Positions 19,916 to 28,879 of a stretch of DNA of 64,000 nucleotides are shown here, in pieces. Below the pieces are notes generated by a model. The model had not been told where the DNA came from. It worked only from the letters and a program-made list of their open reading frames with translations, and ran no database searches. The stretch comes from Runella sp. MFBS21. Its GTDB lineage: Bacteria > Bacteroidota > Bacteroidia > Cytophagales > Spirosomataceae. Numbering within the stretch: the stretch's first letter is position 1; each line of letters starts with the position of its first letter. The position numbers were made by a program, and so were the translations under genes. The stretch covers positions 496,001 through 560,000 of the forward strand of contig NZ_JARNTW010000001.1 of NCBI RefSeq assembly GCF_029433105.1, written 5' to 3'.

Positions 19916-21073
19916 ATGTCTATAGATTTTTCTCAGATTCCGTCTCCTTGTTTTGTACTAGAGGAGAAACTACTTCGTCAAAACCTTACGCTGATTCGGA
20001 AAGTGATGGATGAAGCTGGATGTCATATCATTTTGGCATTGAAGGGATTTTCGATGTTTAGTGTGTTTCCGATTGTTAAAGAGTATTTGCCAGGAGCTAC
20101 CGCTAGTTCGCTCAATGAGATTAAACTTATCAACGATTATCTAGGATATCAATCTCATACCTACATACCTGCCTATCAAGAATCGGAGTTTGAAGAGGTA
20201 TTGCAACGGAGTAGTCATATTACATTCAATTCTTTGGCCCAATGGGAACGCTTTAAAGGGTATGTTAAACATCATAACCAAACAAATCCTGACAAACAGG
20301 TATCTTGTGGGATTAGAGTAAATCCGCAGTATTCGGAAGTCGAAACCGACATGTATAATCCTTGTGTGCCAGGGTCGCGCTTGGGTGTAACACGGGATCA
20401 TTTTGGAGCAACACTTCCTGAAGGAATAGAAGGTATCCACTTTCATACTTTATGTGAAAATGGCTCAGATGTATTGGAACGTACCCTAGATGCTTTAGAG
20501 AGCCGTTTTGGAGATTTGCTTTATCAAGCCAAATGGCTTAATATGGGAGGAGGGCATTTGATGACTAGAGAAGGGTATGATATTCCGAAGCTTATAATGC
20601 TCATCAAAAAAATCAAACAAAAGTATGGACTTGAAGTGATTTTGGAACCCGGTTCGGCCATTGCCTGGCGGACAGGCTATCTGACTTCTAGCGTATTGGA
20701 TATTGTGGATAGTCAAGGTATACAAGTAGCTATTTTAGATACTTCTTTTGCTGCGCATATGCCTGACACCCTCGAAATGCCCTATAAACCTCGCATTGTG
20801 GGGGCTTATCATGAGCCTCAAGCGGGCAAGCCTACCTATCGCTTAGGTGGAATGACTTGCCTAGCAGGTGACTTCATGGGAGATTATTCTTTCGATGAGC
20901 CGTTGGAGATTGGAAGTAAATTGGTTTTTGAAGATATGATTCACTACACTATGGTCAAAACGACCACTTTTAATGGTGTCAATCTTCCTTCGATTGGGAT
21001 ATGGCAAGCCGACAACTCCTTTAAGTTGGTAAGAACTTATGGCTATGAAAGTTTTAAGGACAGATTGAGCTAA
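19916..21073 (+). CDS. nspC: Carboxynorspermidine decarboxylase
   Basis: PLP-dependent decarboxylase of the alanine-racemase fold that makes norspermidine or spermidine from the carboxylated precursor in the alternative polyamine pathway common in Bacteroidota. 385 aa. The PLP lysine is K43 in LALKGFSMF; family-specific motifs include CGIRVNPQYSEVETDMYNP, the HFHTLCE strand and the phosphate-binding GGGHLMT. Carboxynorspermidine dehydrogenase, the usual partner, is not adjacent. Confidence 0.93.
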   Translation: MSIDFSQIPSPCFVLEEKLLRQNLTLIRKVMDEAGCHIILALKGFSMFSVFPIVKEYLPGATASSLNEIKLINDYLGYQSHTYIPAYQESEFEEVLQRSSHITFNSLAQWERFKGYVKHHNQTNPDKQVSCGIRVNPQYSEVETDMYNPCVPGSRLGVTRDHFGATLPEGIEGIHFHTLCENGSDVLERTLDALESRFGDLLYQAKWLNMGGGHLMTREGYDIPKLIMLIKKIKQKYGLEVILEPGSAIAWRTGYLTSSVLDIVDSQGIQVAILDTSFAAHMPDTLEMPYKPRIVGAYHEPQAGKPTYRLGGMTCLAGDFMGDYSFDEPLEIGSKLVFEDMIHYTMVKTTTFNGVNLPSIGIWQADNSFKLVRTYGYESFKDRLS

Positions 21074-21259
21074 TCCACACAATTAAGACTTAGAGGAAAG
21101 TATAAGGGAGAGTGTGCCAAATAAAGACATTGGAAAAGAGGAGTAAAGAGGAACTATATTGCTACAATTATGGTATAATGGCTTCCTTTATTGAGTATTT
21201 TGACAGTAATTCTACATAAAAAATGTCTTTAATGGTTAAAATATATTAAATTAATCGAG

Positions 21260-21267
21260 TAAATTTG
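21260..21267 (+). promoter_or_regulatory. -7 box of the Rrf2 regulator gene
   Basis: TAAATTTG, exact TAnnTTTG match, 68 bases before the ATG. No well-placed -33 element. Confidence 0.4.
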
Positions 21268-21335
21268 CTTTTGACCAACCCTATAGTACCTCTCAACTTA
21301 CATGAATAACTTTCCTAACTTAATTTAAAAGAAAA

Positions 21336-21746
21336 ATGATCTCTAAAAAAGCCAAATACGCCCTCAAAGCCCTTAAAGTCTTGACGGAAGAACATGGCAA
21401 AGGCCCTGTTTTGATTTCTCATATTGCAGAAAGGGAGAATATCCCTAAAAAATTTTTGGAAGCAATTTTACTAGAACTACGGAATCATGGGATATTGTCA
21501 AGCCAAAAAGGCAAAGGTGGAGGATACCTTTTAAGGGTAGAGCCTTCACGAGTTAACTTTGCCCAAGTGATTAGGGTGATTGACGGGCCTATAGCTCCCA
21601 CACCCTGTGTCTCACTTCACTTTTACGTAAAGTGCGATGATTGTATCGACGAAGCAACTTGCGCTCTCCGCCCTGTCATGGAGCAGGTAAGAGATGCAAA
21701 TTTAGGCGTCTATGAAGGAACAACGCTCGCTATTTTTGTGAAATAG
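21336..21746 (+). CDS. Rrf2-family transcriptional regulator
   Basis: 136 aa winged-helix regulator. The N-terminal helix-turn-helix (MISKKAKYALKALKVL, then IPKKFLEAILLELRNHGIL) and the wing with GKGGGYLL are typical. Four Cys (91, 100, 103, 109) in the C-terminal half could bind an Fe-S cluster, as in IscR and NsrR relatives; more than the three cluster Cys of classic members are present. Its 3' end overlaps the end of uvrA on the other strand by 17 bases. Targets are unknown. Confidence 0.9.
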   Translation: MISKKAKYALKALKVLTEEHGKGPVLISHIAERENIPKKFLEAILLELRNHGILSSQKGKGGGYLLRVEPSRVNFAQVIRVIDGPIAPTPCVSLHFYVKCDDCIDEATCALRPVMEQVRDANLGVYEGTTLAIFVK

Positions 21747-24597
21747 TATTCATTTTTTCCTTCAAAAACGACGCTGTATAATTATCAGAAAGGAGGGTCA
21801 TTTCTTCGGGAGTACCTGTAAATGTAATGTACCCTCCTTTGTCTCCTCCTTCTGGGCCTAAATCAATAATCCAATCGGCCGATTTTATCACTTCCACGTT
21901 ATGCTCAATCACCATCACAGTATCTCCTTGATTGACAAGTGCGTTGAAAGCTTTTAACAGCTTTTGAATGTCATGAAAATGCAGACCGGTGGTGGGTTCG
22001 TCAAAAATAAATAATGACCTTCCTTGATTAGGGTTTGATTTACTCAAAAAGAAAGCAAGCTTTACCCGCTGGGCTTCTCCGCCCGAAAGGGTGTTTGATG
22101 ACTGTCCAAGTTTAATATATCCCAGCCCTACTTCTTGCAATGGCATAAGGCGGTCGGCTAGCTTGGGTTCTGTATCCTGAAAAAACTCAATAGCTTCGCT
22201 GATAGTCATGTCTAGTATTTCAGCAATATCTACCGTTTTTCCCTCCGCCTTCTGATACCGTACATCTAGCACTTCTTGTTTGAAGCGTTTGCCACCACAA
22301 GCCTCACATTTGAGATAAATGTCGGCCATAAATTGCATCTCTATCTTTACTTGGCCTTCTCCTTGACAGGTTTCGCAGCGGCCTCCTTCTACATTAAATG
22401 AAAAATGAGAAGGCTTATAACCCCTTGCTTTGGCAAGTGGTACTTCGCTCATCATTTGCCTGATATAGTCATAGGCTTTGATATAAGTGACAGGATTAGA
22501 GCGAGACGACTTACCGATAGGATTTTGATCGACCATCTCAAGATTGTCGATACGGTCTAGGCTACCGGTTAGGTTGGTATATTTCCCCGTTTCTTCGTTA
22601 TATTCTCCTTTTTGTCGAGCTAAGGCTGGATACAAAATCTTACGAATAAGTGTTGATTTTCCAGAGCCAGATACACCTGTGATCACGGTGAGTGTTCCTA
22701 ACGGAAACTTTACGTCTATATCCTTTAAATTGTTTTCGCGGGCTCCTGTCAATTCAAGCCAATGCGTAGCTTTTCGACGAAATGTGGGCACGGGAATCTT
22801 GTCTTGAGCTCTCAGAAATCGTACGGTGTGAGAGGGCGTATCTTCTTGAAGATTGTTTATATTGGTCCAGTTTCCTTGCCATACTACCTCTCCTCCGAGG
22901 TTGCCCGCATCGGGACCAATGTCGATAATTTGGTCAGCGGCTCGCATTACTTCTTCTTCATGCTCAACCACTATGACCGTATTGCCCATGTCTCTCAACG
23001 ATTCAAGTACTCCCACAAGTTTACGGGTATCGCGGGGGTGAAGCCCAATACTAGGCTCATCCAAAATATACATAGAGCCCACTAAGGCACTTCCTAAAGA
23101 AGTCGCAAGTTTGATGCGCTGAAATTCGCCACCTGAGAGACTATTGGTAAGGCGGTTGAGGGTGAGGTAGCCTAAACCTACCCGTTCCATGTATTCGAGA
23201 CGGTTTTCTATTTCGACCAATATCCTTTTAGATACACTGTATTGGTATTCTGAAAGTTGGAGATTTTTGAAAAAACTCAGCACTTCCGAAATCGGCATCA
23301 ACACCAAATCCGTAATAGAAGCTCCTCCCACTTTGACGTAGCTTGCATCTTTACGTAACCGTGAGCCACGGCACTCAGGACAAGTAGTACGGCCTCGGTA
23401 GCGAGAAAGCATGACGCGGTATTGGACTTTATGAGTTTGAGATTCGAGATGCTCAAAGAAATGGTTTAAACCTTCAAAATATTCATTCCCAGTCCACAAA
23501 ATGGCTTTTTGGGCGTCGGTCAAATCTTTATAGGCCCGGTGAATCGGGAAGTCGAATCGGATACCATGCCTTAATAGAGGGGCCAGCCACTCACTCATTT
23601 TTTCGGTACGCCAAGGAGCGATGGCTCCCTCAAAAATAGAGAGGTTTTTGTCGGGAATCACTAAATCGGGATCCAAGCCTAGCACTTTCCCAAAACCTTC
23701 GCAGCGCTTGCAAGCTCCGTATGGATTGTTGAAGCTAAAAAGATTGACACTTGGCTCTTCAAATTTGATACCGTCAAGCTCAAATTGATCCGAAAATTCG
23801 CGACGCTCACTACCAACCACTTCTACAAAGCATATTCCTTCGCCCTCAAAAAATGCGGTCTGAACCGAATCAGAAAGTCTAAATTGAGTATCTTCATCCT
23901 CTTTTTTTACGACAGTGCGATCAATAAGAATACATAAGTCGGCGGGGTCTGTATTGATTTCTTCTTCAAGCAACTCTTCGATAAGCCGTATCTCTTGTTG
24001 AAAAACAATCCTGGTATACCCTTTTGAAAGTAAGATATTTAACTCTTGAGAAAGGGTACGGTCATTTTTGATGATTAGGGGGGCAAGCACCATGATGCGC
24101 GTGCCTTCATCATGACTAAGGATAAAATTCACCACATCAGTGACGGTATCTTTACGTACTGCCAGCCCTGAAATGGGAGAATACGTAATGCCTGCGCGGG
24201 CAAAAAGCAATTTTAGATAGTCATAAATTTCGGTGGTAGTGCCTACGGTAGAGCGTGGATTGCGGGTATTTACTTTTTGCTCGATAGCTACCGCAGGGGA
24301 TACGCCTTTGATGTAGTCAACTTCGGGTTTTTCCATTCGTCCCAAAAACTGACGCGCATAGCTGCTGAGACTTTCTACGTACATACGTTGTCCTTCTGCA
24401 AAAAGCGTGTCAAAAGCAAGGGACGATTTTCCGCTTCCCGACACCCCCGTAACTACCACCAGCTTGTTGCGAGGAATCACTAGATCGATGTTTTTTAGAT
24501 TGTTGACACGAGCACCTTTGATGATGATGTATTGCTTCGGACTGATGGCTTCGAAGTCTATTTGAGAAGAATGTTGCGATTGGTTAACTACGTTCAT
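21730..24597 (-). CDS. uvrA: Excinuclease ABC subunit A
   Basis: DNA-damage recognition ATPase of nucleotide excision repair, about 955 aa from the Met at 24597. Two ABC modules: first Walker A in [12 protein letters not shown], signature [10 protein letters not shown]; second Walker A in [12 protein letters not shown], signature [10 protein letters not shown]. Cys-pair zinc motifs are visible ([30 protein letters not shown]). The start at 24597 is favoured because a -7 box lies 20 bases before it and downstream of the longer ORF start. Confidence 0.96.
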   Translation of the reverse strand: MNVVNQSQHSSQIDFEAISPKQYIIIKGARVNNLKNIDLVIPRNKLVVVTGVSGSGKSSLAFDTLFAEGQRMYVESLSSYARQFLGRMEKPEVDYIKGVSPAVAIEQKVNTRNPRSTVGTTTEIYDYLKLLFARAGITYSPISGLAVRKDTVTDVVNFILSHDEGTRIMVLAPLIIKNDRTLSQELNILLSKGYTRIVFQQEIRLIEELLEEEINTDPADLCILIDRTVVKKEDEDTQFRLSDSVQTAFFEGEGICFVEVVGSERREFSDQFELDGIKFEEPSVNLFSFNNPYGACKRCEGFGKVLGLDPDLVIPDKNLSIFEGAIAPWRTEKMSEWLAPLLRHGIRFDFPIHRAYKDLTDAQKAILWTGNEYFEGLNHFFEHLESQTHKVQYRVMLSRYRGRTTCPECRGSRLRKDASYVKVGGASITDLVLMPISEVLSFFKNLQLSEYQYSVSKRILVEIENRLEYMERVGLGYLTLNRLTNSLSGGEFQRIKLATSLGSALVGSMYILDEPSIGLHPRDTRKLVGVLESLRDMGNTVIVVEHEEEVMRAADQIIDIGPDAGNLGGEVVWQGNWTNINNLQEDTPSHTVRFLRAQDKIPVPTFRRKATHWLELTGARENNLKDIDVKFPLGTLTVITGVSGSGKSTLIRKILYPALARQKGEYNEETGKYTNLTGSLDRIDNLEMVDQNPIGKSSRSNPVTYIKAYDYIRQMMSEVPLAKARGYKPSHFSFNVEGGRCETCQGEGQVKIEMQFMADIYLKCEACGGKRFKQEVLDVRYQKAEGKTVDIAEILDMTISEAIEFFQDTEPKLADRLMPLQEVGLGYIKLGQSSNTLSGGEAQRVKLAFFLSKSNPNQGRSLFIFDEPTTGLHFHDIQKLLKAFNALVNQGDTVMVIEHNVEVIKSADWIIDLGPEGGDKGGYITFTGTPEEMTLLSDNYTASFLKEKMNTISQK

Positions 24598-24617
24598 GTG
24601 GCTGGTTGCTAAACTTA

Positions 24618-24625
24618 CAAAGTTA
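24618..24625 (-). promoter_or_regulatory. -7 box of uvrA
   Basis: Reads TAACTTTG on the minus strand; exact TAnnTTTG match that gives a leader of about 14 bases to the ATG at 24597. Confidence 0.5.
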
Positions 24626-24857
24626 GGGAAAAGCCCTCCCAAATACTAACCTTAGTTTTTTGAAAATGGTTTGCCAATGGTTGAAGTTGACCAAAACAAA
24701 ATGAAGCTGAAAGTGCCTTACACGATTGATGAAGAAAGAATTAGCAACTACAAGATATTATAAGAAGTATAAAAATCAGGTTTCTTGCTTAGGTAAATAT
24801 TCAATACCTAAAGACTATTTGTTTAGCATTAATAAAAAATACATTCTTAATAAAATC

Positions 24858-25928
24858 ATGAATCCTTCTACTTCGCGTCGCGACTTTATGAAAACTACCG
24901 CAGCTACTTTGTTGGCACCTTCGATTATTACTTCTGTCAATGCTCAGACCAATGATGGGGACGGGGCTATTGTGGGTCATGGGTCTCATCGCTATAAAAT
25001 TCAAGCCAACTGGGGAAAATTAGATGCTAGCAAATTTCCAGTAAAAAACTGCCATGAAATGGTAATGGATAGCAAAGGGCGACTCATTATGGTAACGGAC
25101 GAAACTAAAAACAATATTTTGGTCTATGACCGTTCGGGTAAATTGCTTGATAGCTGGGGACATGAATATCCAGGTGGTCATGGACTTACACTTTGGAATG
25201 CCAACGGCGAAGAATTTTTGTTTATTTGTGACCCCAATTCCAACAAAGTAACCAAGACGGATATTAACGGTAAAGTGATTTTTACCATCGAACATCCCTC
25301 TAAAGTAGGTGCTTACAAACCTGAAGATAAGTTTTTGCCTACGGAGACGGCTATCGGGCCCAATGGCGATATTTATGTGGCCGACGGCTATGGTTCACAG
25401 TGGATTTTGCAATATTCTTCTAAAGGAGAATTTATTCGCAAATTTGGCGGCTCTGGCGATGGCGATGATCAGTTTGCAACCGCCCACGGTATCACAGTAG
25501 ATTATCGCAATAAAGCCAATCCTACGCTTGTCATCACGTCGCGCGTTCATAATGCTTTCAAGCGATTTACGTTAGATGGTAAGTATTTATCAACCATATT
25601 TTTGCCAGGTGCTTTTGTATGTCGCCCTGTAATTCACGGCGATCATTTATTTGCGGGGGTATGCTGGTCGCGTTTGCGCTATCTCAATCAAACCAATAAC
25701 TCGGGCTTTGTCACTATCTTAGATAAAAACGATAAAGTAATCTCAAATCCAGGCGGAACAAAACCCGAATATCGTGATGGTAAACTTCAGCTCATGGTTC
25801 AGGATGCCGCTACGGTAGGGGGTACTTTTATGCATTGCCACGATGTGTGTGTTGACAACGACGAAAATATCTATATCTGTCAGTGGAATGCCAAACAAAC
25901 TTATCCTATTAAGTTAGCTCGGGTATAA
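24858..25928 (+). CDS. Tat-exported six-bladed beta-propeller protein (NHL/amidating-lyase-like)
   Basis: 356 aa from the Met at 24858, which places a twin-arginine signal (SRRDFMKTTA, RR at 7-8) at the N-terminus; the open frame extends 44 codons further upstream without signal character. The body has NHL-like propeller repeats (NILVYDRSGKLLDSWG, GEFIRKFGGSGDGDDQF, GKYLSTIFLPG). This architecture resembles the peptidyl-alpha-hydroxyglycine amidating lyase (PAL) fold and 6-phosphogluconolactonase-like proteins. Tat export suggests it folds, possibly with a metal, before export. Reaction unknown. Confidence 0.78.
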   Translation: MNPSTSRRDFMKTTAATLLAPSIITSVNAQTNDGDGAIVGHGSHRYKIQANWGKLDASKFPVKNCHEMVMDSKGRLIMVTDETKNNILVYDRSGKLLDSWGHEYPGGHGLTLWNANGEEFLFICDPNSNKVTKTDINGKVIFTIEHPSKVGAYKPEDKFLPTETAIGPNGDIYVADGYGSQWILQYSSKGEFIRKFGGSGDGDDQFATAHGITVDYRNKANPTLVITSRVHNAFKRFTLDGKYLSTIFLPGAFVCRPVIHGDHLFAGVCWSRLRYLNQTNNSGFVTILDKNDKVISNPGGTKPEYRDGKLQLMVQDAATVGGTFMHCHDVCVDNDENIYICQWNAKQTYPIKLARV

Positions 25929-26094
25929 GATGGAAGTGTAGGGCGAAGAGCATAAAGTCCTATTCTGGGGAAAATGTTCTACATCAAAAGAGGTTAGCAC
26001 GATTTTTTTGCATTAACTTTACATAGTTTATTGAGATTCAATAAGCCTGCGAGATTTGATAATAAATCATATAAGTTAATACAAAGCAAACGCT

Positions 26095-26850
26095 ATGAAA
26101 TCCATTTTGACTGCCCTACTTTTGGTTTTTACTGTGGTAGGAATTCAAGCGCAATGCCGTCCAGCAACGGCTGCCGAAAATGAAGCCTACGAACGTGTTG
26201 TTAAAGAATTACAACGCCAGTTTACCTCCAAAACACCTAGTGGTAATTGGAAAGTATTTGATGAAAAGCATTCTATGGGTGCTTTGGAGGTAACCTCTGA
26301 GTGGGGAGGATTTGTGCATTTGTGTACCGACCGCTATGATCTTATCATGGAAAAAGCAGAAGTAGCAGCAGCGCGTAAAGCCGAGCTAGATACCCTAAAG
26401 CCTCAAACCACTACTCAGCCGTCGTTGTATGTGCATCGCGATACAATGTATCGAGAAAACCCCAATGCCCTGATTCAACGTTCATTAGATACGTATTCTG
26501 TAAGTGTGGAAATCAATTTAGGAAATTACCGTTTACAGGATACCGAAAGTGCGCGTATTGTCGAAAACTCTCAGACGATTTCAGTCAGTGGCAGTCCACT
26601 TGCATTTGAAGTCCGTCTTAAGCCAGATTTGGAAGGAGCCTTAGGGCGCCAAGAGACAGTGGTATTGTTGGGAGGATGGAGAACTAAGGTCGTCAAAGTA
26701 GGGCAAGATATACGGTATCAACCACAGTTTAGAAAAGGCGGAAAACTAGTAGAAAACATAGTAGTGACTATTACGGCTCCTGTTGAAATAGCACGGGAGA
26801 TTGTCAAACAAATCGATTGGAAGGCAATTGATGCTACCCTAGTAAAATAA
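26095..26850 (+). CDS. Exported protein of unknown function
   Basis: 251 aa with an N-terminal signal peptide ending at about residue 19 (GIQAQ). I recognise no domain. The N-terminal third is helical and charged (ENEAYERVVKELQRQF); the C-terminal half alternates hydrophobic residues as in beta-sandwiches. Stand-alone gene followed by a strong hairpin. Confidence 0.75.
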   Translation: MKSILTALLLVFTVVGIQAQCRPATAAENEAYERVVKELQRQFTSKTPSGNWKVFDEKHSMGALEVTSEWGGFVHLCTDRYDLIMEKAEVAAARKAELDTLKPQTTTQPSLYVHRDTMYRENPNALIQRSLDTYSVSVEINLGNYRLQDTESARIVENSQTISVSGSPLAFEVRLKPDLEGALGRQETVVLLGGWRTKVVKVGQDIRYQPQFRKGGKLVENIVVTITAPVEIAREIVKQIDWKAIDATLVK

Positions 26851-26857
26851 ATTTTTT

Positions 26858-26889
26858 AGGCAGTACGCTCTGTCTTGAACGTACTGCCT
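26858..26889. terminator. Bidirectional hairpin between convergent genes
   Basis: AGGCAGTACG and CGTACTGCCT form a perfect 10-base stem with a 12-base loop, placed between two converging genes (stops at 26850 and 26907). No T run follows on either strand. Confidence 0.6.
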
Positions 26890-26906
26890 CACTTAAGTAA
26901 TAACTC

Positions 26907-28838
26907 CTAAATTTTAAACACTGAATAGTTTAAATCCCGAGTGGACGAAATATCAAAAGTATACGAAGTATTCGTAACCGGGTTTTTGACGCGTACTTTA
27001 TAATTAAGATTACCTGACGGAAGTTTAAGGGAAAGATGCGCAATCAAAAAAGTCTTCAATTTGTCATTATAAGAAGCTGAAATAATGGGAGCGGGTTGAT
27101 TGTTTTGAAATAAATTGTGCATCCACCACCCATTATATCGTTGTTGAAAAGGGGCGTTGGGATATCCACCTTCTACCCACGTCTGTCCACCGTCAAAACT
27201 AATGTCTGTAAAAATCAGTTTATGATCTTCAAAATGGTTTTTGTAGGGAGCGATTTTTTTCTGTGCCAAGATAATTCCTTCCCGTACCATAGGCGGTACT
27301 TTGCCTTCAGTATTGGCATCCCAGTGTACTACACCGAAATTTTGAAGATTTGAAAAAGCAATCATGGCATCATAAATACGTTGCTCAAAAAGGTCGGAAG
27401 TAGACAGCGGATAGCTCCCAAATAGGAACGTGCGAGGGGTAGGTTCCCAGTTTGCAAAACCTAATTTGGTAGGCTCTATATAACGGCTACAATATAGTGT
27501 ATTCCATACTAGCATTAAATATTGCTCTTCATCAGCCCAGACTTGTTCGGGAGCAGTAGTGGTAAGCTCTACCGAGTGAGAGCCAGCTGGAATAATAGCC
27601 TCCGTATGACCACGCCAATGCTGAAAACTCACTTTAAGCTCTTTATGTGCTACTCGTAGAGAGCCATCTTGAGCGTGCAAAGATACACGTGCCCGGCGGT
27701 TGCCGTTGGGGGCTGTTCCCAAGTCTGTTACATAATATCGCGTCGGAACGCCTGCTGTCACATTGGTTTTGGGAGATTCCTTCAATCTGATAATATCCGT
27801 ACTGTACCAATAATTGTATTGCTCATTTTTTTGTACAATCGCCCATACGTAGTAGTAAGGTATAAAATCGGTAGGCTCCATATAATCCAGTTCTTCTTCT
27901 AAAACCCGATTATTGAAACGATTGCGAACCCTCCAAATAATACCTCCATTAGGGACATTCCACCAAGAAGAAATATTGCCGTTATCATCAAATTGGGGTT
28001 TATTGCCTGGATCAATCTGCCCAATTGGCCCTAGTCCATAAGCCCATATTTTGGATTTGCTATAAAGACGGGTTTTATAGTATAGTTCGGTATAAATGTA
28101 GCTCCAACGCTCTTGTACATAATTGAAAAACTGACCATCGTCCATATCTTTGAATTCGGGATTGGTGCCACCGTTGATATTATGGCGATATTTGCCTCCT
28201 TCCCACACTTGCCTTCCGCGAGCGATTCCATTCCAATCTCCGAAAAAAATAGATTCAATATCCCATCTGATAAATCCGATTCTCGAATCTGCCACGGCTT
28301 TGGCTCTTCGATCTATTTCGCGTTCAGTGAGGATAAAAGGGTTTGTTTTGGCGGCTTCATCTACATTGTCAATAGTTACAGAATTAAAAGGGCCATTGAT
28401 GATAGTGTAGGTTTTGCCCTGCGCCGAAAAGTCGCGACTAGGATCTGGAGCGTACATAGGATTTAGACCAAAAGATTCTCCATCGATCGTAAAAGCTTCT
28501 CGAAAACTTGCTTCGTTGATGTCTACGTAGCGGTTAAATTTAGGTTTGCCTTCAGAGGAAGCAACACAGGCTGCCATGAATCCAAAGTCTCGAAAATCAG
28601 AGACATTTTCCCATACTACTTCTTGGGCTGGAAATACTTTGATAAGGTGCCGGAAGGGTTCGTTGGAAGCTTTGTTTGACAAATCAAAAATACCCAGCTT
28701 TTTGGCGGGATTATATCCATGAGGATAGCCTCCTTCATCGGGCTCATACATCCCTTGAGAGGGGATACCCTGGGCAAAAGAGCTACTCCACAGCAATAAC
28801 TTTGCAAATAATAATAGATAATAATTGGGCTTGAGCAT
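26907..28838 (-). CDS. Large exported protein of unknown function
   Basis: 643 aa with a signal peptide ending at about residue 22 (SSSFAQ). Unusually rich in Trp, Tyr and Asn, as in carbohydrate-active or secreted adhesive proteins. Near 210-290 it has RWDIESIFFGDWNG and a Trp/Tyr-rich segment; the C-terminus is a beta-sandwich-like domain (KVRVKNPVTNTSYTFDI). I could not assign it to a known enzyme family. The next upstream gene on the same strand encodes another large secreted protein 41 bases away, so the two may be co-expressed. Confidence 0.75.
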   Translation of the reverse strand: MLKPNYYLLLFAKLLLWSSSFAQGIPSQGMYEPDEGGYPHGYNPAKKLGIFDLSNKASNEPFRHLIKVFPAQEVVWENVSDFRDFGFMAACVASSEGKPKFNRYVDINEASFREAFTIDGESFGLNPMYAPDPSRDFSAQGKTYTIINGPFNSVTIDNVDEAAKTNPFILTEREIDRRAKAVADSRIGFIRWDIESIFFGDWNGIARGRQVWEGGKYRHNINGGTNPEFKDMDDGQFFNYVQERWSYIYTELYYKTRLYSKSKIWAYGLGPIGQIDPGNKPQFDDNGNISSWWNVPNGGIIWRVRNRFNNRVLEEELDYMEPTDFIPYYYVWAIVQKNEQYNYWYSTDIIRLKESPKTNVTAGVPTRYYVTDLGTAPNGNRRARVSLHAQDGSLRVAHKELKVSFQHWRGHTEAIIPAGSHSVELTTTAPEQVWADEEQYLMLVWNTLYCSRYIEPTKLGFANWEPTPRTFLFGSYPLSTSDLFEQRIYDAMIAFSNLQNFGVVHWDANTEGKVPPMVREGIILAQKKIAPYKNHFEDHKLIFTDISFDGGQTWVEGGYPNAPFQQRYNGWWMHNLFQNNQPAPIISASYNDKLKTFLIAHLSLKLPSGNLNYKVRVKNPVTNTSYTFDISSTRDLNYSVFKI

Positions 28839-28879
28839 TGTCTAGTATGTTTTTCAATAAACTATTGTCTATTTGAGTA

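Noticed and set aside
11136-25928. A functional peptide-amidation pair: PHM-like protein (11136-12407) plus PAL-like propeller (24858-25928)
   Set aside because: The genes are 12 kb apart on opposite strands with unrelated genes between, and the propeller assignment to PAL is weak. Coincidence is more likely.
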